Shown here: positions 9,403 through 18,514 of the stretch, in pieces
Layout: each line of letters opens with the position of its first letter
How positions within the stretch are numbered: position 1 is the first letter of the stretch
NCBI GenBank assembly: GCA_017618115.1
Contig: JAFZUX010000009.1
Span: 1-64,000, forward strand
Origin: Bacteroidales bacterium
GTDB lineage: Bacteria; Bacteroidota; Bacteroidia; Bacteroidales; UBA932
Reading direction: 5' to 3'
Length of the DNA: 64,000 nt
Position numbers and translations under genes: made by a program
The notes under the pieces: model-generated
Seen by the model: the letters and a program-made list of their open reading frames with translations, nothing else
Database searches by the model: none
Told to the model about the DNA's origin: nothing

Positions 9403-10185
9403 ATGCTGCTTAAAAGAAAAATATCTTTGGGCTTTGTCATTGTGGGATTCATCCTGCTGCTTTCAAGTTTGATTGCAGTGTTTGAGTTTGTCACAATGAA
9501 ACGCTCTATTGAGAAGCTCGTAAAGGATGACATAGCCGCCATTAACACCTCCAGATTGCTGATGGAGGTGACTGATGAGTTCAACTACGCTTTGCTGGAG
9601 ACTATGGGAGATTCCTCCTATACGGATATGAGTCAATTCCCTAATATTAGGGAAGATGACCGCTTTATCAACTATGTGGACAACATCAGAGACAACTTCA
9701 CAACGGAGCGTGAGAGGCTGATGGCGGATTCCGTAAGGTACGCTTACGTAGCCTATGCAAATATTTTGGAGGAGTCCAGAGATCTCTGGAACTTAGAGTA
9801 TTATGAGAAGAGACAGTGGTACTTCCAGCGTCTCTATCCGGTTTATACTCAGCTCCGCGGATATATTAAAGAGCTCAACTCCGCATCTCAGGAAGCACTT
9901 AAGGAGAATACCGAGGCTCTCTCCGAGGGGTTCTACAGAAGCCTGATGCCTTGCGTTGTAGCGGTAGGTATAGGTATAATATTGCTCTTCCTTTTCAACT
10001 ACTTCCTCAACTACTACTTCTTCAATCCTATCGTGAAGATTAACAGAGGAATGAAGAACTACAAGACAAGCAGGAAAGTGTACGATTACTCCTTTGCGAC
10101 GGGAGATGAGATGGAGGATCTCAACGAAAATGTTAAGGATCTATTAAGGGAGCACAAGCATCTTACAAAAGATAAGATTCAGTAG
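9403..10185 (+). CDS. Membrane protein with periplasmic helical sensor region and C-terminal HAMP domain
   Basis: About 260 residues. A first membrane segment (ISLGFVIVGFILLLSSLIAV) is followed by about 150 mostly helical extracytoplasmic residues resembling a four-helix-bundle chemoreceptor sensor. A second membrane segment (CVVAVGIGIILLFLFNYFL) leads into a HAMP-like stretch (NPIVKINRGMKNY ... GDEMEDLNENVKDLL). The protein ends there, with no kinase, methyl-accepting or cyclase domain. I chose the ATG at 9403; a TTG at 9397 would add two residues. It is 3 bases from trkH, so a role linked to K+ uptake or membrane signalling is possible, but this is inference. Confidence 0.75.
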   Translation: MLLKRKISLGFVIVGFILLLSSLIAVFEFVTMKRSIEKLVKDDIAAINTSRLLMEVTDEFNYALLETMGDSSYTDMSQFPNIREDDRFINYVDNIRDNFTTERERLMADSVRYAYVAYANILEESRDLWNLEYYEKRQWYFQRLYPVYTQLRGYIKELNSASQEALKENTEALSEGFYRSLMPCVVAVGIGIILLFLFNYFLNYYFFNPIVKINRGMKNYKTSRKVYDYSFATGDEMEDLNENVKDLLREHKHLTKDKIQ

Positions 10186-10188
10186 CCT

Positions 10189-11643
10189 ATGACAATGAAT
10201 ATCAACTACATATCCAGAAACGTGGGTCTGGCGTTGGTATTCAATGCCGCATTCATGTTTTTGAGTGTGCTCGTTTCCCTTATTTACGGAATGGACAGCT
10301 CTTTCTCTCCGCTCTTCTTAAGTGGTGTAATTACCTTGGCGGTAGGCTGTTTCCCGCTTCTGTTCGTTAGGAAAGGAGGACAGGTTACCGCAAAGGAGGG
10401 GTTCTTCACCATTGTATGTACCTGGTTTTTGGTATGTGTATTCGGAGCCTTTCCGTATGTTCTTTGGGGAGGAGACTTCAGCGTTATAAATGCTTGGTTT
10501 GAAAGCGTAAGCGGCTATACTACAACAGGTTCTACTATTCTGGACGATATAGAGGCGCTGCCGAAGGGATTGTTGTTCTGGAGAACTTCCACCCACTATA
10601 TCGGAGGTTTGGGAGTAGTGGTCTTTATGATTCTGATTCTGCCAAACAGCAGAGGAACGTTCGGACTGCGTCTCTCTACTTTGGAAATGGGTACTCTTTC
10701 CAAGGAGAATTACAGGTTCAAAGTTGCTGAGACTGCAAAGATCATCCTCGGTATCTATGTGGGAATAACCATTTTACAGACGGTATGTCTGACTCTGGCG
10801 GGAGTGAATTTCTTTGACGCTCTGAACCACTCAATGTCTATTGCGGCAACCGGAGGATTCAGCACAAAGAATGCAAGTGCCGCAGCCTTCAACTCTCCTG
10901 CGGTTGAGATAATTATGATGGTCTTCATGTACATTGCCGGCTTGCACTTCGGTCTTATACATCTGGCTCTGTTCAGCAAGACTTTTAAACTTTTCAGAGA
11001 TCCGGTAATTAAGTATTACTCCATAATTCTTCTGAGTGCCATTATCTTCTCCACTATCAATCTGGTTTCACAAGGAACTGAGCATAACGTTTTTACAGCA
11101 CTGAGGCACGCATCGTTCATGAACCTTTCCGCAGCGAGTACAACGGGATTTGCAAATGCGGAGAGCCAGCACTGGCCTGTATTCTCTCTGCTATTGCTCT
11201 TCTTCCTGGCTTTCCAGGGAGCCTGCAGCGGATCCACAACGGGAGGTGCCAAGAGTGACCGTATGTGTATGATATTCAGCACACTCAGATCACGTATCAA
11301 GAGACAGCTCAATATGAACGCCATAGTGAGACCGAGAATGGGTAACAGAATTATATCTCAGGAGGAGACGGGAGAGGCAACTCTCTTTATTGTCTTCTTC
11401 ATCCTTCTGATATTCCTCGGCTCGGTATGTCTGGCACTTACGGGATTGGATTTGCATACCTCTCTCACTACCTCTCTGGCCTCTGTCGCCAATACCGGTC
11501 TGACCTTTGGAAGTATCAGTTCCTTTGGAAGTTACAATGCCTTCCCGATAGTCAGCAAACTTATCTTTACAATTGAGATGTTCTTAGGCCGTCTGGAAAT
11601 TTATCCGGTCATTGCATTTCTTGTAATCAGAAAGTGGAAGTGA
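10189..11643 (+). CDS. trkH: TrkH-family potassium uptake protein
   Basis: This is the transmembrane subunit of a Trk/Ktr K+ uptake system. The 484-residue protein is strongly hydrophobic and has the repeated pore-loop signatures of the family: SVSGYTTTGSTIL after the first pore helix, SIAATGGFSTKN, LSAASTTGFANAE and SVANTGLTFGS. It also has HYIGGLGVVVFMI and the CSGSTTGGAKSDR turn. The regulatory TrkA/KtrA partner is not in this window. The stop TGA overlaps the helicase ATG (TGATG). Confidence 0.93.
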   Translation: MTMNINYISRNVGLALVFNAAFMFLSVLVSLIYGMDSSFSPLFLSGVITLAVGCFPLLFVRKGGQVTAKEGFFTIVCTWFLVCVFGAFPYVLWGGDFSVINAWFESVSGYTTTGSTILDDIEALPKGLLFWRTSTHYIGGLGVVVFMILILPNSRGTFGLRLSTLEMGTLSKENYRFKVAETAKIILGIYVGITILQTVCLTLAGVNFFDALNHSMSIAATGGFSTKNASAAAFNSPAVEIIMMVFMYIAGLHFGLIHLALFSKTFKLFRDPVIKYYSIILLSAIIFSTINLVSQGTEHNVFTALRHASFMNLSAASTTGFANAESQHWPVFSLLLLFFLAFQGACSGSTTGGAKSDRMCMIFSTLRSRIKRQLNMNAIVRPRMGNRIISQEETGEATLFIVFFILLIFLGSVCLALTGLDLHTSLTTSLASVANTGLTFGSISSFGSYNAFPIVSKLIFTIEMFLGRLEIYPVIAFLVIRKWK

Positions 11644-13061
11644 TGGAACTTTCCAAATACCTCTCCAATAAAATGACGGAACGTTTGGGTATGGAGCCTA
11701 CTCCTTGCCAAAGTTCTCTCTTTGAGAATATGGGAGAGTTCCTCTTTTCAGATCCCGATGAGGAGTGGCTTACGGTTATAAGCGGTTACGCAGGAACCGG
11801 CAAGACGTCTGCAATAGCCTCCTGCGTATCTGTCTTTAAAACAATGGGTTATAAGTTTGTGCTATTGGCTCCTACCGGCAGGGCCGCAAAGGTTCTCTCT
11901 CTTTTTACCGGAGAGAAGGCCAGCACAATACACCGCCATATCTACAGGATGAAATCCAAGAGTGATCCTTTCTCTTCATTTTCACTCAATTACAACAAGG
12001 CAAAGGATACGGTCTATTTTGTGGACGAGGTCTCTTTGATATCATCCGGAGGGGATGGAGAGAGTATGTTCGGCAGCGGAGATTTGCTCTCGGACTTGGT
12101 GGAATTTGTAAGGCAGCACAACTCCAACCGTCTGGTTCTCATAGGGGATCCGGCTCAGCTGCCACCTGTAGGATTGGACTGCTCTCCCGCTTTGGATCTC
12201 GATTATCTCTCCACTTTCTGTCAAAAGATTCGCACCGTTTCTCTGACGGATGTGGTAAGACAGGCATCGGGGAGCGGAATACTGACAAACGCAACCCGTC
12301 TGAGAGAAGAAATTTCTGCCGGAGAGATAGACCCACCGGTTTTCCAAGTTACGGGATTTGAGGATATTAAAGCAATAACGGGAGAGACTCTTATTGAGGA
12401 GTTGCAGGATGCCGTATCTAAGTACGGCTCGGATGAGGTTGTGGTTTTGTGCCGTTCAAATCAGAGGGCTAACCGTTACAATATGGGAATCCGTTCTCAG
12501 GTGCTCTTTCTTGAGGAGCAGCTATGCCGAGACGATAAACTTATGATAGTAAAGAACTGCTATCAGTTTAAGGGGCAAAATCCTGATTTTGACTTTATTG
12601 CAAACGGAGACGTTGCAAAGCTCATAAAGATTTCAAACCATACCGAGAGGTACGGACTTCACTTTGCAGATGCTACTCTGGCATTTCCGGATTACAATGA
12701 TACAGAGGTGGATGCAAAGGTTATTTTGGATACTTTGGATTCTACCTCCGCCGCTTTGGATAGGGAAAGCCAAAGAGCTCTGTTTGAGGGCGTTCTGGCA
12801 GATTATGCAGACGTTACTCCAAAGAAAAAACGGTATGAGAGCGTAAGGGAAGACCCTTATTACAACGCTCTTCAGATTAAATACTCAACCGCCATCACCG
12901 GTCATAAATCTCAGGGAGGACAGTGGAAGTGCGTCTTCATAGACAACATACTCTGGAGGGAGGATATCACGATAGATGATAAAAAGTGGCTCTATACCGC
13001 GTTGACCAGGGGTGTGGAGAGGGTATTTTTAGTTAACTTTGACAAGAAATATATCAGATAG
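11643..13061 (+). CDS. RecD/UvrD-C2-type ATP-dependent DNA helicase
   Basis: A 472-residue superfamily 1 helicase of the RecD-like type found widely in Bacteroidetes. Walker A is ISGYAGTGKTS (about 47-57) and motif Ia-like LLAPTGRAAKVL follows. Walker B is VYFVDEVSLIS, then the GDPAQLPPVG motif III. The C-terminal motifs YSTAITGHKSQGGQW and YTALTRGVERVFLV are the UvrD_C_2 part. I place the start at the ATG overlapping the trkH stop; a GTG at 11634 would add three residues. No RecB/RecC-like partner is nearby, so it probably acts alone in repair or recombination. Confidence 0.9.
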   Translation: MELSKYLSNKMTERLGMEPTPCQSSLFENMGEFLFSDPDEEWLTVISGYAGTGKTSAIASCVSVFKTMGYKFVLLAPTGRAAKVLSLFTGEKASTIHRHIYRMKSKSDPFSSFSLNYNKAKDTVYFVDEVSLISSGGDGESMFGSGDLLSDLVEFVRQHNSNRLVLIGDPAQLPPVGLDCSPALDLDYLSTFCQKIRTVSLTDVVRQASGSGILTNATRLREEISAGEIDPPVFQVTGFEDIKAITGETLIEELQDAVSKYGSDEVVVLCRSNQRANRYNMGIRSQVLFLEEQLCRDDKLMIVKNCYQFKGQNPDFDFIANGDVAKLIKISNHTERYGLHFADATLAFPDYNDTEVDAKVILDTLDSTSAALDRESQRALFEGVLADYADVTPKKKRYESVREDPYYNALQIKYSTAITGHKSQGGQWKCVFIDNILWREDITIDDKKWLYTALTRGVERVFLVNFDKKYIR

Positions 13062-13064
13062 ATT

Positions 13065-15224
13065 ATGAACTCACTTAAGAAATTTTCACTCTCTCTTTTG
13101 GCACTCTTGTTTGCCTTTACATCTTTTGCTCAGAAGAAGAACTTTACTTTGGAGCAGATTGCTCAGAACAAGTTTGACAATGTGGAGAGTTATATTTTTG
13201 GACCTTCCTGGAAATCTTCAACCCAGGTGATTGTGGCTAAGATGGAAACCACGGGAAAGAGAGAAATAAATCTCTATGATCTGAAGACCAAGAAGTTTGA
13301 GCCATACGACCCTGCCAAAGATAAGACAGAAAATGAGGGGATGATGGCTGGCGTAGACAAGGAAAAAAAGGATAGGGCAGCAGCCTTTTCGGCTACAAAG
13401 GTAAAGACCTTACAGAACGTTACTTACAGTCCGGATAAGAAAAAGATGGCCTTTACCGGAGAGGGAAATCTTTATGTATATGACACAGAATCCAAAACTG
13501 CCAAGAAACTGACCACAGACGGAAGTGACGTAATTTTAAACGGTTACGCCTCCTGGGTTTACTATGAGGAGATATTGGGACGCGCCTCACAGTACAAGGC
13601 ATTCTGGTGGAGTCCGGACAGCAAGATGATTGCCTTCTACCGTTTTGATGACAGCGAGGTTCCTATGTTCCCAATCTATGACCCGTCAAAGGCTAAGGAT
13701 CAGATACTTGCAACACACTATCCTATGAGCGGTGAGAAGAATCCGGAGGTAAGGATAGGCTTTGCGGATGTGGAAAGCGGAAACATTGTTTGGGCGGATT
13801 TTGACCAGAAGGAGGATCAGTACTTTGGTATTCCGTTCTGGAACAGCGAGTCATCCAGATTCATAGTTCCCTGGATGCCGAGGGTTCAGCAGGATCTGAT
13901 TTTCTACTCCGTTAATCCTTTGGACGGAAAGAAGGATTACATCTACAAGGAGCATCAGGATACCTGGATTGACTGGCCTGAGCAGATGATATTCGTAAAG
14001 GAGGGATTCTTCATGGTAAGAGACTTCTCAATGTGGGAGGAGATTTACTATCAGTCATTTGACGGTAAGACTCAGAAGTGCCTCACCGAGGGAAAACACT
14101 GGGATATAAAACTTCTGAAGTTGGACGAGAAGAGGGGAGAACTCTACTTCACTTCCAAGAAGGAGATAAGTACCAGAGTTGATATCTACAAAGTTTCAAT
14201 AAAGAACGGCAAGACTACAAGAATTTCCACGGGAGACTATTCCTACAGTCAGCTCTCCTTATCTGAAGATTTCAAGTACATTACGGCACTTTGCAGCAAC
14301 TGTGAAACTCCTACGATGGCGGTTATGCTTCCTACGGACGGTTCACAGAAGATGACCGTTCTGGCCTCTTCCAAGGGAGAGAGTTTTGACTCCTATAATC
14401 TTGCCATTCCTAAGATGCTCTATATTAAGACGGAAGACGGTTACACAATTCCCGGAAAGATTACTCTTCCGCTCAATTTTGACCCGTCAAAGAAGTACCC
14501 GGTTATAGTCTATATGTACGGAGGCCCTAACACTCCGGTAGTTGCAGACTCCTGGAGCAGAATCTCTTCAAACAACCAATGGTGGGCAAATGAGGGAGTT
14601 ATACAGATTTCAATAGACCACCGCGGAAGCGGACACTGCGGAAAAGAGGGGTGCAATTTTATGTACCGCAACTTCTTCAGCATTGAACTTAAGGACTTTA
14701 TAGAGTGGGCCAAGTATCTGCGTTCACTTCCTTACGTTAATGCGGATAAGATTGGAATTCACGGATTCTCATACGGCGGAAGTATGGCAACTCTCTGCGT
14801 AACAGAGGGATGTGACTACTTCAAATATGGTATTGCAGGCGGAGGAGTATATGACTATATGCTTTATGACACTCACTACACCGAGCGCTTTATGGATACT
14901 CCTGCAAGAAATCCGGAGGGGTACAAGAGAACCATTATGGCTGAGCGAATACGTAAATCAGGCTACAAGGGAGACTCTTCCAACTACCTGATGCTCACCC
15001 ACGGAGCGGCAGACGATAACGTTCATGTTCAGAATACCATGAGCCTTGTTCTGGCACTTCAGAATATGGGACGTCAGTTTGACCTTATGATTTATCCCCG
15101 TCAGCTTCACGGCTACAGAGGACATCAGGGAAGATTCTCATCCTTCTCAGATTATCGTTTCTGGTACCGCCATCTGCTTGAGAAAGAGGTGCCTGAAGAG
15201 CTTAAAAAGGTTTTCTCCAGGTAA
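13065..15224 (+). CDS. dpp4: Dipeptidyl peptidase IV (S9B family)
   Basis: A secreted or periplasmic serine exopeptidase that releases X-Pro or X-Ala dipeptides from peptide N-termini. The 719-residue protein has a signal peptide (about 1-22, ending TSFA), a beta-propeller region and a C-terminal alpha/beta hydrolase domain. The catalytic triad is visible: Ser569 in GFSYGGS, Asp650/651 in HGAADDNVH and His682 in LHGYRGHQGR. The paired Glu of YYEEILGRAS, which binds the substrate N-terminus, is also present. Its TAA abuts the comEC stop on the other strand. Together with DPP11 at 52361 it points to peptide feeding. Confidence 0.94.
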   Translation: MNSLKKFSLSLLALLFAFTSFAQKKNFTLEQIAQNKFDNVESYIFGPSWKSSTQVIVAKMETTGKREINLYDLKTKKFEPYDPAKDKTENEGMMAGVDKEKKDRAAAFSATKVKTLQNVTYSPDKKKMAFTGEGNLYVYDTESKTAKKLTTDGSDVILNGYASWVYYEEILGRASQYKAFWWSPDSKMIAFYRFDDSEVPMFPIYDPSKAKDQILATHYPMSGEKNPEVRIGFADVESGNIVWADFDQKEDQYFGIPFWNSESSRFIVPWMPRVQQDLIFYSVNPLDGKKDYIYKEHQDTWIDWPEQMIFVKEGFFMVRDFSMWEEIYYQSFDGKTQKCLTEGKHWDIKLLKLDEKRGELYFTSKKEISTRVDIYKVSIKNGKTTRISTGDYSYSQLSLSEDFKYITALCSNCETPTMAVMLPTDGSQKMTVLASSKGESFDSYNLAIPKMLYIKTEDGYTIPGKITLPLNFDPSKKYPVIVYMYGGPNTPVVADSWSRISSNNQWWANEGVIQISIDHRGSGHCGKEGCNFMYRNFFSIELKDFIEWAKYLRSLPYVNADKIGIHGFSYGGSMATLCVTEGCDYFKYGIAGGGVYDYMLYDTHYTERFMDTPARNPEGYKRTIMAERIRKSGYKGDSSNYLMLTHGAADDNVHVQNTMSLVLALQNMGRQFDLMIYPRQLHGYRGHQGRFSSFSDYRFWYRHLLEKEVPEELKKVFSR

Positions 15225-16310
15225 TCAGCTTCCAAGAAATCTTACAACCTGAGCCAGGAGACTTAAAAGATTCTCCGCCAGAGTTGAAAGCAAAGAACCA
15301 ATCAGCGGCAGCCCCTGCATTAGAGCGGAGGCTGCTGTCGTATATATGGAAACGGTTACCAGCGGCACGGTTACAATATTGGAGATAAGGAAGTTGGCGC
15401 TTATACTTCCAAACTTCCACAGAACTATCGGGAGTGTAGAAATTTGGCAGATCAGGGAGATTGCCATAGTGGAGAGAAAGAGGTGGGCAACCTTTCCGTC
15501 AATCCTTCTATGACGCCTCTTAAGAACAACTCTTATGCTCCTCTCTATTGTAGGAAAGAGGGCAACTATTCCAAATACGGAGCAGAATGAGAGCTGAAAA
15601 CCAATGTTGGTCAGTGTGTAAGGGTTGACGCTGCAGATAAGAACGGCTGCCAGTATTATTGAGGAAAAGCGGCTCTTTGGGGTAGAGATAAGATCTCCTA
15701 TCTTCCAGATGGAGAGCATTATACAGGCTCTGCTAACAGACGGAGAGAAACCTGTAAGAAGGGCGTAAAAGAGAATGATTAATGAGACAGCCACCGCCCT
15801 TACTATCTTGAGCCTTCTGCTTACCCCTAAAAATGAGAGCGTTATACTTATCAGAGACCAGATGATTCCCACGTGCATTCCGGAGAGGGCAAGGGTGTGG
15901 CTTACTCCGGCCGCTGTAAAACTGCCTCTCAGCGATTTGCTGAGGCTCCTTCTATCTCCTATAAGTAAGGACTTTGCAAGGGTGCGGCTCTCATCTGAAG
16001 AGAGCGAGCGCTCAATCTTTTCTCCCACCTTCTCTCTTATTCTCTCCCCCGCATCCGTAAGGAAAGTTTCCCATCGCGATGAATAAAATCTGTCAGAGAG
16101 GGCAACCCTCTGAATCCCGATTAAAATGAAGAGGGAGCAGAGCACCGCAATAAAGTGTGCATCTCTGCCTCTAAAAAGGAAAAGAAGGGGGATTAAGAGG
16201 GAAATAAGGGGAATAATAAGGGGTAGAGAGCTTTCGGACACGGAGAAACAGAGAGCCAGACAAATCCCTCCCAAATAACATCCCGCCAGTGTTGCTCCAA
16301 TCCGCTTCAT
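15225..16310 (-). CDS. ComEC/Rec2-family membrane channel, short form
   Basis: A 361-residue protein with several membrane segments that contains the ComEC competence domain, recognisable by GVSHTLALSGMHVGIIWSL and by LLTGFSPSVSRACIM. ComEC passes single-stranded DNA through the inner membrane during transformation. Full-length ComEC is about 650-750 residues, with an N-terminal OB-like domain and a C-terminal metallo-beta-lactamase domain. Here the protein stops after the membrane core, so the beta-lactamase part is absent and the N-terminal region is short. The C-terminus ends at its stop, which abuts the dpp4 stop, with no downstream remnant. Either a naturally short family member or a truncated one. 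Confidence 0.82.
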   Translation of the reverse strand: MKRIGATLAGCYLGGICLALCFSVSESSLPLIIPLISLLIPLLFLFRGRDAHFIAVLCSLFILIGIQRVALSDRFYSSRWETFLTDAGERIREKVGEKIERSLSSDESRTLAKSLLIGDRRSLSKSLRGSFTAAGVSHTLALSGMHVGIIWSLISITLSFLGVSRRLKIVRAVAVSLIILFYALLTGFSPSVSRACIMLSIWKIGDLISTPKSRFSSIILAAVLICSVNPYTLTNIGFQLSFCSVFGIVALFPTIERSIRVVLKRRHRRIDGKVAHLFLSTMAISLICQISTLPIVLWKFGSISANFLISNIVTVPLVTVSIYTTAASALMQGLPLIGSLLSTLAENLLSLLAQVVRFLGS

Positions 16311-16332
16311 ATCTAAGTCTCTTACAACAAAA

Positions 16333-16340
16333 CAAAGGTA
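16333..16340 (-). promoter_or_regulatory. Bacteroidetes -7 element for comEC
   Basis: On the minus strand this reads TACCTTTG, matching TAnnTTTG, 22 bases before the comEC ATG. It is divergent from the ackA promoter. Confidence 0.55.
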
Positions 16341-16349
16341 ATATTTTAT

Positions 16350-16357
16350 TACATTTG
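16350..16357 (+). promoter_or_regulatory. Bacteroidetes -7 element for ackA-ptb
   Basis: TACATTTG matches TAnnTTTG, 27 bases before the ackA ATG. The leader is A-rich (CTAAAAAGTAAAAGGAAAAATT). Confidence 0.65.
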
Positions 16358-16384
16358 CGAATCTAAAAAGTAAAAGGAAAAATT

Positions 16385-17593
16385 ATGATAATTCTAGTTT
16401 TAAACTGTGGCAGCTCCTCAATTAAGTATCAGGTGCTGGATATGAAGAATGAAAGTGACTACAACCTCCTGGCTAAGGGTCTTGTAGAGAGAATCGGAAT
16501 GGAAGAGGGAGATATTACCCACTCTGTGCCGGGTCATGATAAACATAAGATTCACAAGAAGGTAGCGGATCATACTGAGGGTATCAAGGATGTTTTGGGA
16601 CTCCTTACAGATGCCGAGCACGGAGTTCTGAAGAGCCTGGATCAGATTGAGGCTGTGGGACATAGAGTTGTTCACGGCGGCGAGTACTTTACTCAGAGCT
16701 GTATCATAGACAACAGAGTTAAAGAGGGAATTGACAAATGTTCAACTCTGGCTCCTCTTCACAACCCTGCAGGACTGCTGGGAATCAAGGCGGTAGAGGC
16801 TTCTCTTCCATCCGTTCCTCAGGTTGCTGTATTTGATACCTCATTCCTTCAGACAATTCCGGACTTTGCATATATGTACGGTCTTCCTTACGAGTTCTAT
16901 GAGAAGGACAGAATCAGAAGATACGGCTTCCACGGTACAAGCCACAGATTTGTCTCAAAGGCTGGTGCAGAGCTTGCAGGTTTGGATTACCATGATTGCA
17001 AGATTATTACCTGCCACCTGGGAAACGGCAGTTCAGTTACCGCTGTAAAGAACGGCAGGGCTGTAGATACCTCCCTGGGAATGACTACAATAGACGGTCT
17101 TATCATGGGAACAAGATGCGGTCAGTTGGATCCGGGTGTTGTAACATACATTATGAAGACTCACAACTACTCAGTTGAGCAGATGGATAAGATTCTTAGC
17201 AAGGAGAGCGGATTTGTGGGAGTTTCCGGAGTCTCTTCAGATGCCAGAGATTTGGAAGAGGCTGCTGCAAAGGGAGATAAGAGAGCAGCTCTTACTCTGA
17301 ACATGTTCCGTTACGGTCTTCTGAAGCATATCGGTGCTTTTGCTGCGGCAATGGGCGGTGTAGATCTGATCGTATTCACCGGCGGAATTGGCGAGAATGA
17401 CTTCAGAACCAGAGCCTTCATTGGAGAGAAGTGCGCTTACCTGGGCATTGACTTTGACTTTGAACTTAACAACGGTCTCAGGGGAAAGACCACTCTCCTC
17501 ACCAAGAAGGATTCCAAGGTTAAGGTTGCTGTAGTTGCTACAAATGAGGAACTTGTGATTGCAAGAGATACAATGAAACTTGTAAAAATGTAA
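16385..17593 (+). CDS. ackA: Acetate kinase
   Basis: AckA interconverts acetyl phosphate plus ADP and acetate plus ATP, the ATP-yielding step of acetate formation. The 402-residue protein has the ASKHA phosphate-1 motif LVLNCGSSSIKYQV at the N-terminus. GHRVVHGG, the active-site RYGFHGTSHRFV, HLGNGSS, GLIMGTRCGQLDPG and the nucleotide motif FTGGIGEND are also present. It is followed after 15 bases by a phosphate acyltransferase, so the pair forms an acyl-CoA to acid plus ATP module. Length and motifs fit acetate rather than butyrate kinase. Confidence 0.95.
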   Translation: MIILVLNCGSSSIKYQVLDMKNESDYNLLAKGLVERIGMEEGDITHSVPGHDKHKIHKKVADHTEGIKDVLGLLTDAEHGVLKSLDQIEAVGHRVVHGGEYFTQSCIIDNRVKEGIDKCSTLAPLHNPAGLLGIKAVEASLPSVPQVAVFDTSFLQTIPDFAYMYGLPYEFYEKDRIRRYGFHGTSHRFVSKAGAELAGLDYHDCKIITCHLGNGSSVTAVKNGRAVDTSLGMTTIDGLIMGTRCGQLDPGVVTYIMKTHNYSVEQMDKILSKESGFVGVSGVSSDARDLEEAAAKGDKRAALTLNMFRYGLLKHIGAFAAAMGGVDLIVFTGGIGENDFRTRAFIGEKCAYLGIDFDFELNNGLRGKTTLLTKKDSKVKVAVVATNEELVIARDTMKLVKM

Positions 17594-17608
17594 TTAAAAG
17601 ATATTGTT

Positions 17609-18511
17609 ATGCTTAAGAATTTTGATGAAGTATACCAGCTGCTTAAGTCTGCTCAGAAGAGAAGACTGGCTGTAGCGTGGGGTGTTGATGACCATTCAGT
17701 TTGCGCTGCAAGTATGGCAGTAGACGCAGGCTTCTGCGAGGCAACACTTTACGGAGACCGTAAAATGATTGAGGAGGTTTGCCAGAGAGAGAATATTGAT
17801 ATCAATAAGTTTGAGATTGAGGATGTTTCTATGGAGCAGAACGCTATTCGTGAGGCAGTTACTGCAGTTCACGAGAAGAGAGCCGATGTTCTTATGAAGG
17901 GTCTTTGCTCAACGGATAAATATATGAGGGGCATCCTCAACAAGGAGTGGGGACTTCTTCCTCCAAAGGCTGTGTTGAGCCACATATCTGTGCTCCAGCA
18001 TCCTAACTACCCTAAGTTCCTGGTATTCGGAGATATGGCGGTTATTCCGCTTCCGGATTTCAAGCAGAAGGTAGCTATTGCAAAGTATATCCACGGAGTA
18101 TGCAAGTCTCTGGGAGTTGAGCATCCGAAGATTGCCGCAATTGCAGCAACCGAGCAGATGCTTGAGGGAATGCCTGCCTGCGTAGAGGCTGCGATGCTTG
18201 CAAAGATGTCAGACAGAAATATGCTTCCTTGTCTGGTGGACGGTCCTCTGGCACTGGATGTAGCGCTCAGCAAAGAGGCTGCACAGATTAAGAAGCTCAA
18301 GAGTGAAGTTGCCGGAGATGCAGACGGATTGCTCTTCCCTAACATTGAGTCCGGTAATGTCTTCTATAAGTCTAACACACAATTGGTTCCTGGTGTAAGA
18401 ACCGCTGCGTTCGTAGCCGGAGCATCTGCTCCTTGCGTTCTCTCATCCAGAGCAGACAGCATTGATACCAAACTCAACTCCATAGCACTTGCCTGCCTGC
18501 AGGTTAAATAG
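17609..18511 (+). CDS. ptb: Phosphate acetyl/butyryltransferase (Ptb type)
   Basis: The 300-residue length and the sequence (LKNFDEVYQLLKSAQKRR at the start; MKGLCSTDKYMRGILN; SHISVLQHPNYPKFLVFGDMAV; VDGPLALDVALSKEAA; NIESGNVFYKSNTQLVPG) match the short phosphate-acyltransferase family that includes phosphotransbutyrylase. It exchanges CoA for phosphate on acyl-CoA. Next to acetate kinase it may supply acetyl phosphate, butyryl phosphate or both. The sequence does not decide the chain length. It lies 15 bases after ackA and 3 bases before the lipoprotein gene. Confidence 0.87.
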   Translation: MLKNFDEVYQLLKSAQKRRLAVAWGVDDHSVCAASMAVDAGFCEATLYGDRKMIEEVCQRENIDINKFEIEDVSMEQNAIREAVTAVHEKRADVLMKGLCSTDKYMRGILNKEWGLLPPKAVLSHISVLQHPNYPKFLVFGDMAVIPLPDFKQKVAIAKYIHGVCKSLGVEHPKIAAIAATEQMLEGMPACVEAAMLAKMSDRNMLPCLVDGPLALDVALSKEAAQIKKLKSEVAGDADGLLFPNIESGNVFYKSNTQLVPGVRTAAFVAGASAPCVLSSRADSIDTKLNSIALACLQVK

Positions 18512-18514
18512 TCT

